Source of the DNA: Arcobacter siniprincipis
Lineage (GTDB): Bacteria > Campylobacterota > Campylobacteria > Campylobacterales > Arcobacteraceae
Assembly: GCF_048571125.1 (NCBI RefSeq)
Contig: NZ_CP182343.1
Span: 1,302,001 to 1,366,000 of the forward strand
Direction of reading: 5' to 3'
DNA length: 64,000 nt
Part shown: positions 1-8,943 of the stretch, in pieces
Layout of the letters: each line of letters starts with the position of its first letter
How positions within the stretch are numbered: position 1 is the stretch's first letter
Translations under genes and position numbers: made by a program
The notes under the pieces: model-generated
Databases searched by the model: none
What the model was told of the DNA's origin: nothing
What the model saw: only the letters and a program-made list of their open reading frames with translations

Positions 1-2
1 AA

Positions 3-1187
3 AATTGTGAATATTCTAAGAATGATATTAAAAAAGCAGGAAAAACACTAGTATCAAATATTAAGGATGAAAAAGCATTAAATATTTTATCTGCATGGAG
101 AAAAGACCATTCTTATCCTCTTGAATTAGCAGAGAAACTTTTAAAAGAAATATCTCTTGATATTGAAAAAGGAGCAATTTTTGCTAAAAGGTTAAAAAGA
201 ACAGATTCTATAATAAAAAAACTAGAGAGATACAAAGCAAGTGAGTTGGAAAATAAACAAATGCAATTAACTACAATGAATGATATTGGAGGATGTAGAA
301 TTATATTTTCTAATATAAAAAAGGTTCAAAAGCTTGTAAGGTTTTTAACAAAAAGTAAAGATTTTGTAGTTAGGGATAATTATATAGAAAAACCCAAACC
401 TGATGGTTATAAAAGTATCCATTTAATAGGTCAATTTCCAAATATTCATGGTGAACTTAGAAAAATAGAATTGCAAATAAGGACTAAAACTCAACATTCA
501 TGGGCTACTGCTTTAGAAATAATTGATTTATTTACAGACCAATCAATAAAAACAAATCAAATAAAAGATAGAAACTGGAGTAATTTTTTCAAATATTGTT
601 CAGAACAATTTACTCTCCTTGAAAAGAATATATTTTTAAATGGAGAAAATATAAAATTTAATTTTCAAAATTATATGCAAGAATTTAAAAAAAATAAAGA
701 GAAAATGGAATTTTCTTTATATCAATTATATTCTTTGTCACAGAAATTGGATATTGTTAAGAAATTTGACTTATATAGTAAATCATTAGATAAAACAGCA
801 ACTCATTTACAATTATTAAGTGATAAAAATGGAAATTCAGAAGGTTATATTTTAATAGAAATAACAAAAAATGATAAAGTATTTTCAAAAAATAACAAGT
901 TAAATAATGAAACTTTTCAACTAAAAAGTAGTTATTTTCCTGTTTATGAAATAGATAAAGCTACAAAAGAATATTTAGCAGCAGAGAAGCAAATTCTTTT
1001 TGGAAATACTTATGTCGCAGCACTAGTATCTTCTAATTCTATCAGGGATATAGGAATTGCATATCCAAACTACTTCGCAGATTCTACAACTTTTATTAAA
1101 AATGTTATGACATTACAAGAAGCATATAAAAGAATTAATCCACGTATATTTAGATTAGGAAATAAAATAAAGTATTTATTTAAATAA
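3..1187 (+). CDS. RelA/SpoT-domain protein (alarmone synthetase-like), 5' end cut off by window edge
   Basis: The frame is open from the first bases of the window, so the true start lies to the left; the first ATG inside the window (246) falls in the middle of the synthetase domain and cannot be the start. The visible part shows hallmarks of a (p)ppGpp synthetase domain: a basic RLKRTDSI segment, NDIGGCRIIF, the GYKSIHL substrate loop, and IELQIRTKTQHSWA. No HD hydrolase, TGS or ACT domain is seen. About 230 residues of mostly helical sequence follow the domain, which is longer than a minimal small alarmone synthetase. Known for the family: pyrophosphate transfer from ATP to GTP/GDP, or to tRNA in toxSAS toxins. 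Which applies here cannot be told from sequence. No clear antitoxin follows. A terminator lies directly downstream. Confidence 0.8.
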   Translation, partial: NCEYSKNDIKKAGKTLVSNIKDEKALNILSAWRKDHSYPLELAEKLLKEISLDIEKGAIFAKRLKRTDSIIKKLERYKASELENKQMQLTTMNDIGGCRIIFSNIKKVQKLVRFLTKSKDFVVRDNYIEKPKPDGYKSIHLIGQFPNIHGELRKIELQIRTKTQHSWATALEIIDLFTDQSIKTNQIKDRNWSNFFKYCSEQFTLLEKNIFLNGENIKFNFQNYMQEFKKNKEKMEFSLYQLYSLSQKLDIVKKFDLYSKSLDKTATHLQLLSDKNGNSEGYILIEITKNDKVFSKNNKLNNETFQLKSSYFPVYEIDKATKEYLAAEKQILFGNTYVAALVSSNSIRDIGIAYPNYFADSTTFIKNVMTLQEAYKRINPRIFRLGNKIKYLFK

Positions 1188-1192
1188 ATGCT

Positions 1193-1423
1193 TTATAAAA
1201 AGGAGATTAGCCTTCTTTTTATATCTTCCTCATCAATTTTTTAAATTACATTTTCAATTTTTGAGACTCTCTCCAAATGAAATATTTCACAGTTTTTTAT
1301 CTGTTATTTCTTTTGATATCTGTACACGGCATTTATTGTATTTAAATTAAAAAAATAGTAATTTTCATCTTTTTCTGGAGGCTTTGTTCTCTTTTTAATA
1401 GATTCTATTACTCTATCTGTCTT
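1193..1423 (-). pseudogene. Possible decayed coding remnant in the 385-base gap
   Basis: The gap between 1187 and 1573 has no intact gene. Read on the minus strand, one frame gives 77 codons of protein-like sequence broken by only two stops (near 1302 and 1242). It includes a 38-codon open run with KKRTKPPEKDENYYFF and NTINAVYRYQKK. In such AT-rich DNA, random sequence would show more stops. The family is not recognised. It may also be chance. Confidence 0.25.
1197..1220 (+). terminator. Rho-independent terminator after the RelA/SpoT-domain gene
   Basis: A 9-bp stem (AAAAAGGAG paired with CTTCTTTTT, one G-T wobble) with a 6-base loop ends in five T. It starts ten bases after the stop codon. 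Confidence 0.6.
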
Positions 1424-1572
1424 TTATTCCCAAATTGAGGTTTAAATTTTTTTATGAGATGATTTTAATAGATAAATGATTTTTTTAATTAATTATTATC
1501 TTTTTTAGTTATAATTATTAGTAATGCCTTTAGGTATTACTGATAATTATATGTAATATTAAAGGTAGTCAT

Positions 1573-2316
1573 ATGGACTTTGATTTTATTCTTGCTTTTG
1601 CTGTTATTCTTTTGATTTCTTCTGTTGTTCATGGTGGTATTGGTTTTGGGTTTGGCATGATTTGTACTCCTTTGGTTGCTCTGTTTACTGATATTCAAAC
1701 TACTATTTTGTATATGCTTATTCCTACTATGCTTGTAAATATTGTTAGTATTATGAGTGAAGGGAAGTTTTTTGAGGCTTTGAGGAAGTTTTGGTTTATC
1801 ATAACTCTTATGGTAATAGGTAGTTGTATAGGTACGGGTTTTCTTATATTTGCTAATTCTGAGTATTTTAAACTTCTTTTGGCTTTGATTATTTTTGTCT
1901 ATTTATTTCAATCATTGGTTAAGATTGAAGCTACTTTTGTGTCTAAGTATCCTAAAGCTTCAACTTATGGGTTAGGTATCTTTGGTGGTATTTTATCAGG
2001 TCTTACAAATATTGTAGCTCCTTTGATGATAATGTATAGCTTAGAGATGAAATATACAAAAAAAGATACTATTCAGTTATCAAATCTATGTTTTCTTTTT
2101 ACAAAAATAGGTCAAATGGGTGTATTTTTATTTTATGGTGCTTTTACTTTAGAGTCTTTTAAAATATCAATGTTGAGTTTGATTGTGGTGGCTTTAGGTC
2201 TATTTTTTGGTATAAAATTGAAAAAGAGAATCGATGCAAAATTTTATGCAAAGATATTAAAAGTTTTATTATTTATTATTGCTGCTATTTTAGTAGTTGA
2301 AACGGTTGGTCACTAA
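1573..2316 (+). CDS. TauE/SafE-family sulfite exporter-like membrane protein
   Basis: A 247-residue integral membrane protein with about eight hydrophobic segments. The N-terminal helix carries the glycine-rich GGIGFGFGM loop, and a second half repeats the pattern (YGLGIFGGILSGLTNIVAPLMIMY). This is the two-repeat layout of the TauE/SafE/YfcA family (COG0730), which exports sulfite, sulfoacetate or other small organic anions, or imports some. The ATG has a purine-rich AAAGGTAG upstream. The LysR gene begins one base after the stop, so the two are probably co-transcribed and the regulator likely controls this transporter. The substrate cannot be read from sequence. Confidence 0.85.
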   Translation: MDFDFILAFAVILLISSVVHGGIGFGFGMICTPLVALFTDIQTTILYMLIPTMLVNIVSIMSEGKFFEALRKFWFIITLMVIGSCIGTGFLIFANSEYFKLLLALIIFVYLFQSLVKIEATFVSKYPKASTYGLGIFGGILSGLTNIVAPLMIMYSLEMKYTKKDTIQLSNLCFLFTKIGQMGVFLFYGAFTLESFKISMLSLIVVALGLFFGIKLKKRIDAKFYAKILKVLLFIIAAILVVETVGH

Positions 2317-2317
2317 T

Positions 2318-3139
2318 ATGGATTCAAATTTATTAAAAGTATTTATTGCTGTTGCAAATACAAAGAGCATATCTTTGGGTGCAAAGGAGTTGAACTTTAC
2401 TCAATCAAATGTAACATTAAGAATAAAACAGCTTGAAAAAGGTTTGGGTTATGAACTCTTTCACAGAACAAATAGGGGAGTTGTTTTAACTCTTGCTGGT
2501 GAAAAGCTTTATCCTTATGCTGTTGATATAGTAAAGAAGGTTGAAGAAGCTAGTTTAAAAATGAGAAATGTAGATTATCAAAAACTTCTAAAAGTAGGAT
2601 CAACCCAATCAAATACAACTATTAGACTTACAAAGTTTATAGAAAAGTTAAATAAAGATTTTCCAGATATGAAACTGGACTTTGTAGTTGATAGTAGTTT
2701 AAACTTAATAGAACAACTGCTTAACTATAAACTTGATATAGCTTTTGTAAATGGAAATCCAAATCATAAAGATATAGAGGTTTTAAATATATTTAAAGAA
2801 GATATTGTATTAGTTGAGCCAAAGGATAAAACAGCAGAAAATACAATATTTGCATATAAAAATGGTTGTTTAAATCGTATTTTTTTAGAAGAGTATTTAA
2901 GTGATGAAAATGAAAATAGATATAAAAAAGTAAATTTAGGAAATTATGAGTTAATACTTGCTTGTGTAAAATCAGGTTATGGTGTAGCACTTTTTTCAAG
3001 GGAAATAATTGAAAAGTTTGGCTACCAAGATAAACTAAAAATCACAAAGATGGATTTTAACTTAGATACTTATCTTATTTGTAGAAAGGATTTTATTCCT
3101 ATGATAGAAAAGTATTTAAGAGATATGAAACTAATCTGA
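2318..3139 (+). CDS. LysR-family transcriptional regulator
   Basis: The N-terminal winged helix-turn-helix is typical: LLKVFIAVANTKSISLGAKE, then the recognition region TQSNVTLRIKQLE and FHRTNRGVVLT. A periplasmic-binding-protein-like effector domain follows from about residue 85, containing EQLLNYKLDIAFVNGN and a conserved SGYGVALFS near the end. At 273 residues it is slightly shorter than most LysR proteins. I chose the ATG at 2318, one base after the exporter stop, over a TTG at 2297 inside the exporter gene, because LysR proteins begin a few residues before the HTH. Likely role: ligand-responsive control of the upstream exporter. Confidence 0.9.
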   Translation: MDSNLLKVFIAVANTKSISLGAKELNFTQSNVTLRIKQLEKGLGYELFHRTNRGVVLTLAGEKLYPYAVDIVKKVEEASLKMRNVDYQKLLKVGSTQSNTTIRLTKFIEKLNKDFPDMKLDFVVDSSLNLIEQLLNYKLDIAFVNGNPNHKDIEVLNIFKEDIVLVEPKDKTAENTIFAYKNGCLNRIFLEEYLSDENENRYKKVNLGNYELILACVKSGYGVALFSREIIEKFGYQDKLKITKMDFNLDTYLICRKDFIPMIEKYLRDMKLI

Positions 3140-3204
3140 TAGGGCTTTATTTAGATAAGATTAAGTCTATCATGTTATATTCTCATTTTTAAAAAAGGAT
3201 ACAA

Positions 3205-3684
3205 ATGTCAATAACTATAAGAGATGCTGTTGCATCTGATGCACAAACTATATTAGATTTTATAATTGAACTTGCAGTTTATGAAAAAGCAGAACATGAA
3301 GTAAAAACAAATGTTGAGGAGACAAGAGAAGCTATTTTTGGAGAAAACTCTACAGTAAAAGCTCTGATTTGTGAAGAAGATGGAGTAGCTATTGGTTATG
3401 CTGTTTATTTTTACAATTATTCAACTTGGCTTGGGAAAAATGGTATTTATCTTGAAGATTTATATGTGTCTCAAAGTAAAAGAGGAAATGGTGCAGGAAA
3501 AACTATCTTAAAACATCTTGCTAAAAAAGCTTTAGCTGAAAACTGTGGACGATTTGAATGGTCTTGTTTAGACTGGAATACTCCTTCAAGAGAGTTTTAT
3601 GAAAGCCTTGGTGCTGTTGCTCAAACTGAGTGGGTAGGGTATAGACTTGAAGGTGAGACTTTAAATAATTTTGCCAATAGTTAA
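3205..3684 (+). CDS. GNAT N-acetyltransferase, SSAT (diamine/thialysine acetyltransferase)-like
   Basis: A 159-residue GNAT-fold enzyme using acetyl-CoA. The pyrophosphate-binding motif is RGNGAGKTIL. The WLGKNGIYLEDLYV strand before it and the RFEWSCLDWNTPSREFYESLGA block after it are characteristic of the spermidine/spermine N1-acetyltransferase-like branch, whose members acetylate small amines such as diamines or thialysine. The ATG has AAAGGA eight bases upstream. A hairpin directly downstream separates it from the convergent efflux operon. It appears to be a single-gene transcript. The exact amine substrate is unknown. Confidence 0.88.
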   Translation: MSITIRDAVASDAQTILDFIIELAVYEKAEHEVKTNVEETREAIFGENSTVKALICEEDGVAIGYAVYFYNYSTWLGKNGIYLEDLYVSQSKRGNGAGKTILKHLAKKALAENCGRFEWSCLDWNTPSREFYESLGAVAQTEWVGYRLEGETLNNFANS

Positions 3685-3689
3685 CAATT

Positions 3690-3711
3690 GATGCCATAAT
3701 TTTATGGCATC
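3690..3711. terminator. Hairpin terminator between convergent genes
   Basis: A perfect 8-bp stem, GATGCCAT/ATGGCATC with a 6-base loop, is followed on the plus strand by a T-rich run. It lies between the GNAT gene and the convergent HlyD gene, so it may serve both, mainly the plus strand. Confidence 0.7.
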
Positions 3712-3715
3712 GATT

Positions 3716-4588
3716 TTATTTATTTTTTAACTCTATTGTACAAGTTGTACCTGCTCTTAAGGTATATCCTTTTGGTACTTCATCTATAGCTATTCTTACA
3801 GGTATTCTTTGGGCTAGTCTAACCCATGTAAATGATGGATTTACATTTGCTAATAATCCTTTTCCTATGTTATTATCTCTATCTGTGATACCTGTTGCTA
3901 TACTTTGAACATGTCCTTTTATTGTAAGGTCAGTTCCAAGTGGATTCATGATTGCTTTATCACCTATGTTTATTTTTGTAAGTTTATGTTCTTCAAAATA
4001 ACCATAAACCCAAAAGCTATTTTCATTTAACATAGAGATATGACTTTGACCTTTTTGAATAAAATCACCTTTTTTCAGAAGTAAGTTATTTATCCAGCCA
4101 CTTGTAGGTGCATAGACGGTAGCTCTTTGTAAATCAAGTTTTGTAATATCTAGTTTTGAAAGTGCTTCATTTAGCTCCTCTTTTGCCATAAGTAAATTAT
4201 ATTTTGCATCATCTTTTACATCTTTTGGAATAATACTATCATCACCTTTTATTCTTTTATCATATTCTGCTTTTTTCATAAGATAGTTTGCTTTTTTTAT
4301 TTGAACAATTGATTGGGCTCTTTGTAAATTTGCTTCAAATCTTTTTTTATCTATTTCAAATAGTTTGTCATCTTTTTTTACATATTGGTTATCTTTAACA
4401 TATACTTTAGAAATCATTCCTGATACATCAGGCGCTATTAGAGTAATATCTGCTCTTATTCTTCCATCTCTTGTCCATGGAGAGTCAACATAGTTTTGCC
4501 ACAACTTCATTCCTAAAACAATTGCTATAGTAACTATGCTAAATGTTATAATATATCTTAAAAGTTGTACAATTTTATTTTTTTGCAT
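3716..4588 (-). CDS. HlyD-family periplasmic adaptor of an AaeA/EmrA-like efflux pump
   Basis: A 290-residue membrane-fusion protein. One N-terminal membrane segment (about 13-27) is followed by DSPWTRDGRIRADITLIAPDVSGMI, the family's N-terminal signature, then a lipoyl-like half (VYVKDNQYVKKDDKLFEID), a coiled-coil hairpin (about 78-140), and the second lipoyl half (TVYAPTSGWINNLLLKKGDF). It bridges the inner-membrane FUSC pump to the outer-membrane lipoprotein. It is the last gene of the operon, eight bases after the DUF1656 gene. The order DUF1656-adaptor-FUSC matches AaeX-AaeA-AaeB systems that expel aromatic carboxylic acids; the actual substrate is inferred only. Confidence 0.88.
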   Translation of the reverse strand: MQKNKIVQLLRYIITFSIVTIAIVLGMKLWQNYVDSPWTRDGRIRADITLIAPDVSGMISKVYVKDNQYVKKDDKLFEIDKKRFEANLQRAQSIVQIKKANYLMKKAEYDKRIKGDDSIIPKDVKDDAKYNLLMAKEELNEALSKLDITKLDLQRATVYAPTSGWINNLLLKKGDFIQKGQSHISMLNENSFWVYGYFEEHKLTKINIGDKAIMNPLGTDLTIKGHVQSIATGITDRDNNIGKGLLANVNPSFTWVRLAQRIPVRIAIDEVPKGYTLRAGTTCTIELKNK

Positions 4589-4596
4589 ATAAATCC

Positions 4597-4797
4597 TTAT
4601 TTATAAATTAGTAATGAAAAACTTGTGAATACACATACGAAAAGTGCTGTTCTAAATAACCCTGGATGCCAGACAAACTCATAAACTCCTAAGTCGGCTA
4701 AAACCTTATTTAGTAATACTTGGATTAATCCTGCACATAAAAATATTACTATTAGTGCTGGAATTTGTATACCTAAAAATGACACGATTAAATTCAT
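4597..4797 (-). CDS. DUF1656 small membrane protein (AaeX-like)
   Basis: A 66-residue protein with two hydrophobic helices (about 8-30 and 48-64) and the DUF1656 pattern, including GVYEFVWHPGLFRTALF between them. Proteins of this family sit next to FUSC pumps and HlyD adaptors. Its start overlaps the end of the FUSC gene by four bases, so translation is probably coupled. Its role in the pump is unknown. Confidence 0.88.
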   Translation of the reverse strand: MNLIVSFLGIQIPALIVIFLCAGLIQVLLNKVLADLGVYEFVWHPGLFRTALFVCVFTSFSLLIYK

Positions 4798-6893
4798 ATA
4801 GTTTCTCCTTTTATTGGTAAAAACTCTTTTTTCTTCATAAGTGAGTATATAATTGAAAAGTCCAAATATATATCTTTTAAAAGTTTTTGATCATTGGCTG
4901 ATCGTAAGTGAACTTGTTCAAATTCATTTATTAATTCTCTTATTTTTTCCATCTGATTTTCTTTATTATTTTTATCTTTTAAATCAAAATACTTTCTAAT
5001 CAAGATAAGTATTTTATTTATCTCTTGTGGTTTTGGCTTTGTAAAAAGTGTCGCAGTTTTTCTTATATTTATAATGGCTTTTCCAATTTCAAGTATTAAA
5101 AGTACCCATCTAAATATCTTGTTATTTGCTTTATTATCAAGTCTTCCTATTGCTGAGTATCTTTGTATCAAATCAAAACTTGCACTTTCAAGTCTCACTC
5201 TTTGCAGAGCAAGTTTATCTTTAGTTATTATTTCTATTTGTTTTGATAAGGCTTTTTTCACCCTTGATTCAATCCAAATATTTGATGTGAAATTGATAAG
5301 TATAAAACTAAGACCTGAAAATAATAGACCAATAACAGTAGCTATATTCATATCCATAAAAGTATCAAAACTCATGTTATATTGTGTGTGAATAGCACAA
5401 GTTGTAATAAATATAAGTAAAAAACCAAATCCAATCAAGTTTTTACCTGGCAATATCATAAAAAGTGAAATCCCAGCTAAAATAGGAGTTAAAAATAAAC
5501 ATAAAGTAAATAAATCACTTACATACATAGGAATGATATAAAAGTTATATATGGGAGTTATAATAAAACCTACAGCTGTACCTTTTAAGAAGTTTTTAGT
5601 AGCTCCCACTGGATTTGGGGCAGTACTTAAAAGTAGAGTGTTAGCAACTGCTGGCAGTACTGCTAAAGAACCATATTCCCAACCTGAAATTATCCAAATA
5701 GTTATAACAATGATTAAGGTTATTGATGCTCTTAGAATCATAAGTGAAATAAGTACATTATCACTATAAGTAGAAAACTTTAAGTTTTCAGCAAATTTCT
5801 CTAATCTTTTTATTTTGTCACTATTTGTTGTAAAACCATAATAAGTATTACAATAATCATAAATCTCAGATTCTAATCTAAGAAAAAGTGAGGTAATAGT
5901 GTTAAAATCATGAATCAAATCAAAATCATCTAAATTAAGACTCTTCTTTTCCTCTTCAATTTTTATTTTTGCAATACCTTTTACTTCTTTTAGTTCATTT
6001 ATTAAAGCGGGTAAATTATTGCTATTTGAATAGTTTGATAAACAGTTTTCAAAATCTGCATAAATTCTTTTAAGTGAGTTAATAAATTCACTATTATCTT
6101 TATTATTATTTAGAGTATTTCTAAGTGAAAAAAATGTGGTATTTATGTGCATAAATTGAGAATTTAATCTCTTATAATATAACTTATCGGTTTTTTTCAT
6201 ATTTGTTTCAAAAGAGCTATTTACTCTTAATGCATCAGAACCTAAAATATCCCTTGCATAGTTTATATTTTCATTTTCAAAATCAAATAGATTTTTACTC
6301 TTGCTAAGTGAAGTAATCAAAAGGCTAAATTTATTTTGCTCACCTTTTAAAAGTGTATTTGATAGTTTTTGAGGAAAGAGTATCTCACTTACAAAACTTG
6401 CACATAAAAGACCAATTACAACTTCTGATAATCTATCTATTCCATATGTAAATACATTTAAAGGATTTTCAATCGTAGGCATTGCAACTAAGGCAATAGT
6501 ATATCCTGTTAGTACAAACCCATAAGACATAAAGTTTCTCGACATAAAACTAATTACTGAACAAAGTCCAACCCATAGGGCAAAAAATAGAGTAAATGAT
6601 ACTCTATCTTGGGCAAAAGCTCCAACTAGAATTATTGCCATTATTGTACCAATTACAGTTCCTACAAATCTATAATAACTTTTTGAAAATACAAGTCCAC
6701 TAAAGGGTTGCATTACAATAAATACAGTAAATACTGAAGTTTGTGGCATAGCCAAATTAAAATACATACAAATACATAAAGCTAGAAGCCCAGCAGTTGT
6801 TGATTTTATTATATATTTAAAGATTGGTAAGTCTTTATTTATCCATTCATCTATGGCTAAAGATATATTTTGTTTACTCTCTATCAAGTACAT
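4794..6893 (-). CDS. FUSC-family inner-membrane efflux pump (AaeB-like)
   Basis: About 699 residues with the two-block layout of the fusaric-acid-resistance/AaeB family: six hydrophobic helices near residues 30-180, a long helical cytoplasmic region (about 190-375), a second membrane block (about 390-540), and a charged C-terminal domain. Early motifs AMPQTSVFTVFIVMQPF and YYRFVGTVIGTIMAI are typical. It is the pump component, probably for aromatic acids or drugs. I placed the start at the ATG at 6893 (AAGG nine bases upstream), overlapping the end of the outer-membrane gene by 20 bases; a GTG at 6920 is an alternative. The DUF1656 gene overlaps its end. Confidence 0.88.
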   Translation of the reverse strand: MYLIESKQNISLAIDEWINKDLPIFKYIIKSTTAGLLALCICMYFNLAMPQTSVFTVFIVMQPFSGLVFSKSYYRFVGTVIGTIMAIILVGAFAQDRVSFTLFFALWVGLCSVISFMSRNFMSYGFVLTGYTIALVAMPTIENPLNVFTYGIDRLSEVVIGLLCASFVSEILFPQKLSNTLLKGEQNKFSLLITSLSKSKNLFDFENENINYARDILGSDALRVNSSFETNMKKTDKLYYKRLNSQFMHINTTFFSLRNTLNNNKDNSEFINSLKRIYADFENCLSNYSNSNNLPALINELKEVKGIAKIKIEEEKKSLNLDDFDLIHDFNTITSLFLRLESEIYDYCNTYYGFTTNSDKIKRLEKFAENLKFSTYSDNVLISLMILRASITLIIVITIWIISGWEYGSLAVLPAVANTLLLSTAPNPVGATKNFLKGTAVGFIITPIYNFYIIPMYVSDLFTLCLFLTPILAGISLFMILPGKNLIGFGFLLIFITTCAIHTQYNMSFDTFMDMNIATVIGLLFSGLSFILINFTSNIWIESRVKKALSKQIEIITKDKLALQRVRLESASFDLIQRYSAIGRLDNKANNKIFRWVLLILEIGKAIINIRKTATLFTKPKPQEINKILILIRKYFDLKDKNNKENQMEKIRELINEFEQVHLRSANDQKLLKDIYLDFSIIYSLMKKKEFLPIKGETI

Positions 6894-8307
6894 CTTTTGC
6901 CTTGTTTTTATAACCACCACCTAAAGCTTCAATCAAATCAATATGAAGTTGAAACTTCTTATCTTGTAGCGCAACATCTCTTATTTTTTCTTCTTCTACA
7001 TCTATGTTTTTATTTATATAATCAATTTTGTTTTTTATACCTAATTCATAAACTCTTTTTTCAATATTTTTATTTTTATTTTTACTTGAAATAACTATTT
7101 TCTCTGATTTTTGTTGAGAGTTATTTAGTTCTATTTTTTTTAGTGTTGTAACTATATTATTTACAGCTTTTATTATTGTTTCATTGTATGCGTAAACTTG
7201 GGCATTATAATCATTTACTTTTGTATTTAGGTTTGATTCTCTTCTTTTTGCATCAAAAATTGGTAATGAAAAGGCAAGACCAGCTTCTGGATTAAAAGAA
7301 GATTCTTTAAGCAATTGGGAAAATGGAAATGATGTAAAATGTAACAAACCACTTAATCTAATATTTGGATAAAACTTTGATTTTGCATTTTCTATATATT
7401 GTTCTTTACTTGCTAAAAGATATTTTTGAACAGCTACTTCTGGCAAGTGAGAAACAATATTTAAATGAATATCTTTGGGTATAGAGATTTTGTATTCATT
7501 TGAAATAGAAGGGTTTTCTAATTTATTTATTTGTGATGGTAAAAGTCCTGCAATAACTGCAATAGAGTTTTTTATATTTTCAATTTCTTCGTTTACATTT
7601 AAAATATCTTGGTTGATTTTTTCGATTAAGTAGTTGCTTTCATTTACTTTTTCTTTATTTGATAGTCCCATATTATACAATTCATTTAAAATATGATGTT
7701 TTTCATAAATCAATTTTTTTAAAGTAGAGAGTTTTTTCAATTTTTCAATTTTGAAATTCCAAGAGATATATAACTTACTAATAGAAGTAGAAATTGCCAA
7801 TTGTTTTACTTTTATCAAGGCATCTTGAGCCAAGGCTTCATTTTTTGAAGCTTTAATTAATGAAGCTCTTTGATTCCAAAAGTCAAAATCATATTGTAAA
7901 TTTAAACCTGTTTGATAAAGATTATAATAGTTTCCACCTAATGGTTCTGGGAAAATATAGTTTTCACTAAATCTTTGTCTAGTAGCTTGGGATTCAAAAT
8001 TTACATTTGGTAAATTTGAAGATTTTTTTGCTTTGATTATATTGTTTGCTTTTTGGTACTTTGCTTCTAATTGTTTTAAACTAGGAGCATCTTTTATTGC
8101 ATTTTCTATTAAGATATTTAGTTGTTTATCATTAAAATCTTTCCACCAAGAATTTTTTAGTTCTATATCATTACTTGAAAATTTATTTAAATCTTTAATT
8201 AGTTCATTATCTATTTTTGTATCTTTTATTGTATTTGATGTTGTTACTTTAGGAACACATCCTGAAAATAGAATAGTTAATGAAATTACAAATAGTAGTA
8301 TTCTCAT
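6874..8307 (-). CDS. TolC/NodT-family outer-membrane efflux lipoprotein
   Basis: A 477-residue outer-membrane factor. The signal peptide ends in a lipobox (LFSGC, Cys16), so the protein is lipid-anchored. NSWWKDFNDKQLNILIENAI near residue 52 is the classic start of the NodT family, followed by two long helical repeats (LKQLEAKYQKANNIIKAKKS and a second after about 270) that build the TolC barrel-tunnel. It completes the tripartite pump with the FUSC and HlyD proteins. It lies four bases after marR and overlaps the FUSC gene, supporting one operon. Confidence 0.9.
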   Translation of the reverse strand: MRILLFVISLTILFSGCVPKVTTSNTIKDTKIDNELIKDLNKFSSNDIELKNSWWKDFNDKQLNILIENAIKDAPSLKQLEAKYQKANNIIKAKKSSNLPNVNFESQATRQRFSENYIFPEPLGGNYYNLYQTGLNLQYDFDFWNQRASLIKASKNEALAQDALIKVKQLAISTSISKLYISWNFKIEKLKKLSTLKKLIYEKHHILNELYNMGLSNKEKVNESNYLIEKINQDILNVNEEIENIKNSIAVIAGLLPSQINKLENPSISNEYKISIPKDIHLNIVSHLPEVAVQKYLLASKEQYIENAKSKFYPNIRLSGLLHFTSFPFSQLLKESSFNPEAGLAFSLPIFDAKRRESNLNTKVNDYNAQVYAYNETIIKAVNNIVTTLKKIELNNSQQKSEKIVISSKNKNKNIEKRVYELGIKNKIDYINKNIDVEEEKIRDVALQDKKFQLHIDLIEALGGGYKNKAKDVLDRE

Positions 8308-8311
8308 ATTT

Positions 8312-8740
8312 TTATGACTTCAAATTTGAATGTATATTTTTTAATATTTGAATTAATTGCTCTTCTGTTCCTTTATCTACACCTTTTAGAGCTTCTTCTT
8401 CAACTTTTTTACTTGCATCTTTTAAAATTTGTTCCAATTTTTTACCTTCATTAGTTATGCAAATCAAATATGCTCTTCTATCATTCTTTTTAGCTCTTCT
8501 CTCTACCATTCCTTTTTTTTCAAGTTTATCTATTAGAAGGGTTAAGCTTGATTGTTTAAAGTAAGTATCTTTTGCTAACTCCCTTTGAGTTAAATTATCT
8601 TTTTCACAAAGTCTTCTTATAATAATACTCTCAGCAGGAGAAACACAATATTCTTGTAAGTCTTTTTCTAAACGATTTTTTAGTAAATTTCGTATATTGG
8701 CTATTAATACACCAAATGCATTATCTATTTCAAACGACAT
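8312..8740 (-). CDS. MarR-family transcriptional regulator of the efflux operon
   Basis: A 142-residue winged-helix regulator. The HTH is TQRELAKDTYFKQSSLTLLIDKLEKKGMVERRAKKNDRRAY, with the DRRA wing typical of MarR proteins, flanked by dimerisation helices. It is the first gene of a five-gene minus-strand operon (marR, outer-membrane lipoprotein, FUSC, DUF1656, HlyD). A perfect 26-bp palindrome lies about 40 bases before its start. The arrangement suggests autorepression relieved by an aromatic or toxic ligand. ATG preceded by AAGGAATAAAC. Confidence 0.92.
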   Translation of the reverse strand: MSFEIDNAFGVLIANIRNLLKNRLEKDLQEYCVSPAESIIIRRLCEKDNLTQRELAKDTYFKQSSLTLLIDKLEKKGMVERRAKKNDRRAYLICITNEGKKLEQILKDASKKVEEEALKGVDKGTEEQLIQILKNIHSNLKS

Positions 8741-8781
8741 GTTTATTCCTTAAAATTTGGGTGATTTAAAATGTTATGTAG

Positions 8782-8807
8782 TTAATAGTTAATATATTAA
8801 CTATTAA
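8782..8807. promoter_or_regulatory. Perfect 26-bp palindrome, probable MarR operator
   Basis: Each half is TTAATAGTTAATA followed by its exact reverse complement, with no spacer. It sits 42 bases upstream of marR and 137 bases upstream of the divergent TAXI gene. MarR dimers bind inverted repeats of about this length. It is much longer than chance palindromes elsewhere in the window. Confidence 0.7.
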
Positions 8808-8908
8808 TTTATTAATGGAATTCTATTCTAATTAACTTAAAATGGTATAAAAATTTTTACCTAGTTAGTTGAAATCCCAATCTATAGGGCTAAATTTAAT
8901 TTTAAATT

Positions 8909-8916
8909 GTTATAAT
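8909..8916 (+). promoter_or_regulatory. Extended -10 promoter element for the TAXI TRAP operon
   Basis: TG-TATAAT-type element with TATAAT at 8911-8916, 28 bases before the start codon of the binding-protein gene; GGAGT follows at 8936. No good -35 is evident, as is common in this lineage. Confidence 0.45.
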
Positions 8917-8943
8917 CTTCTGATTTTATTATATGGAGTAAAC

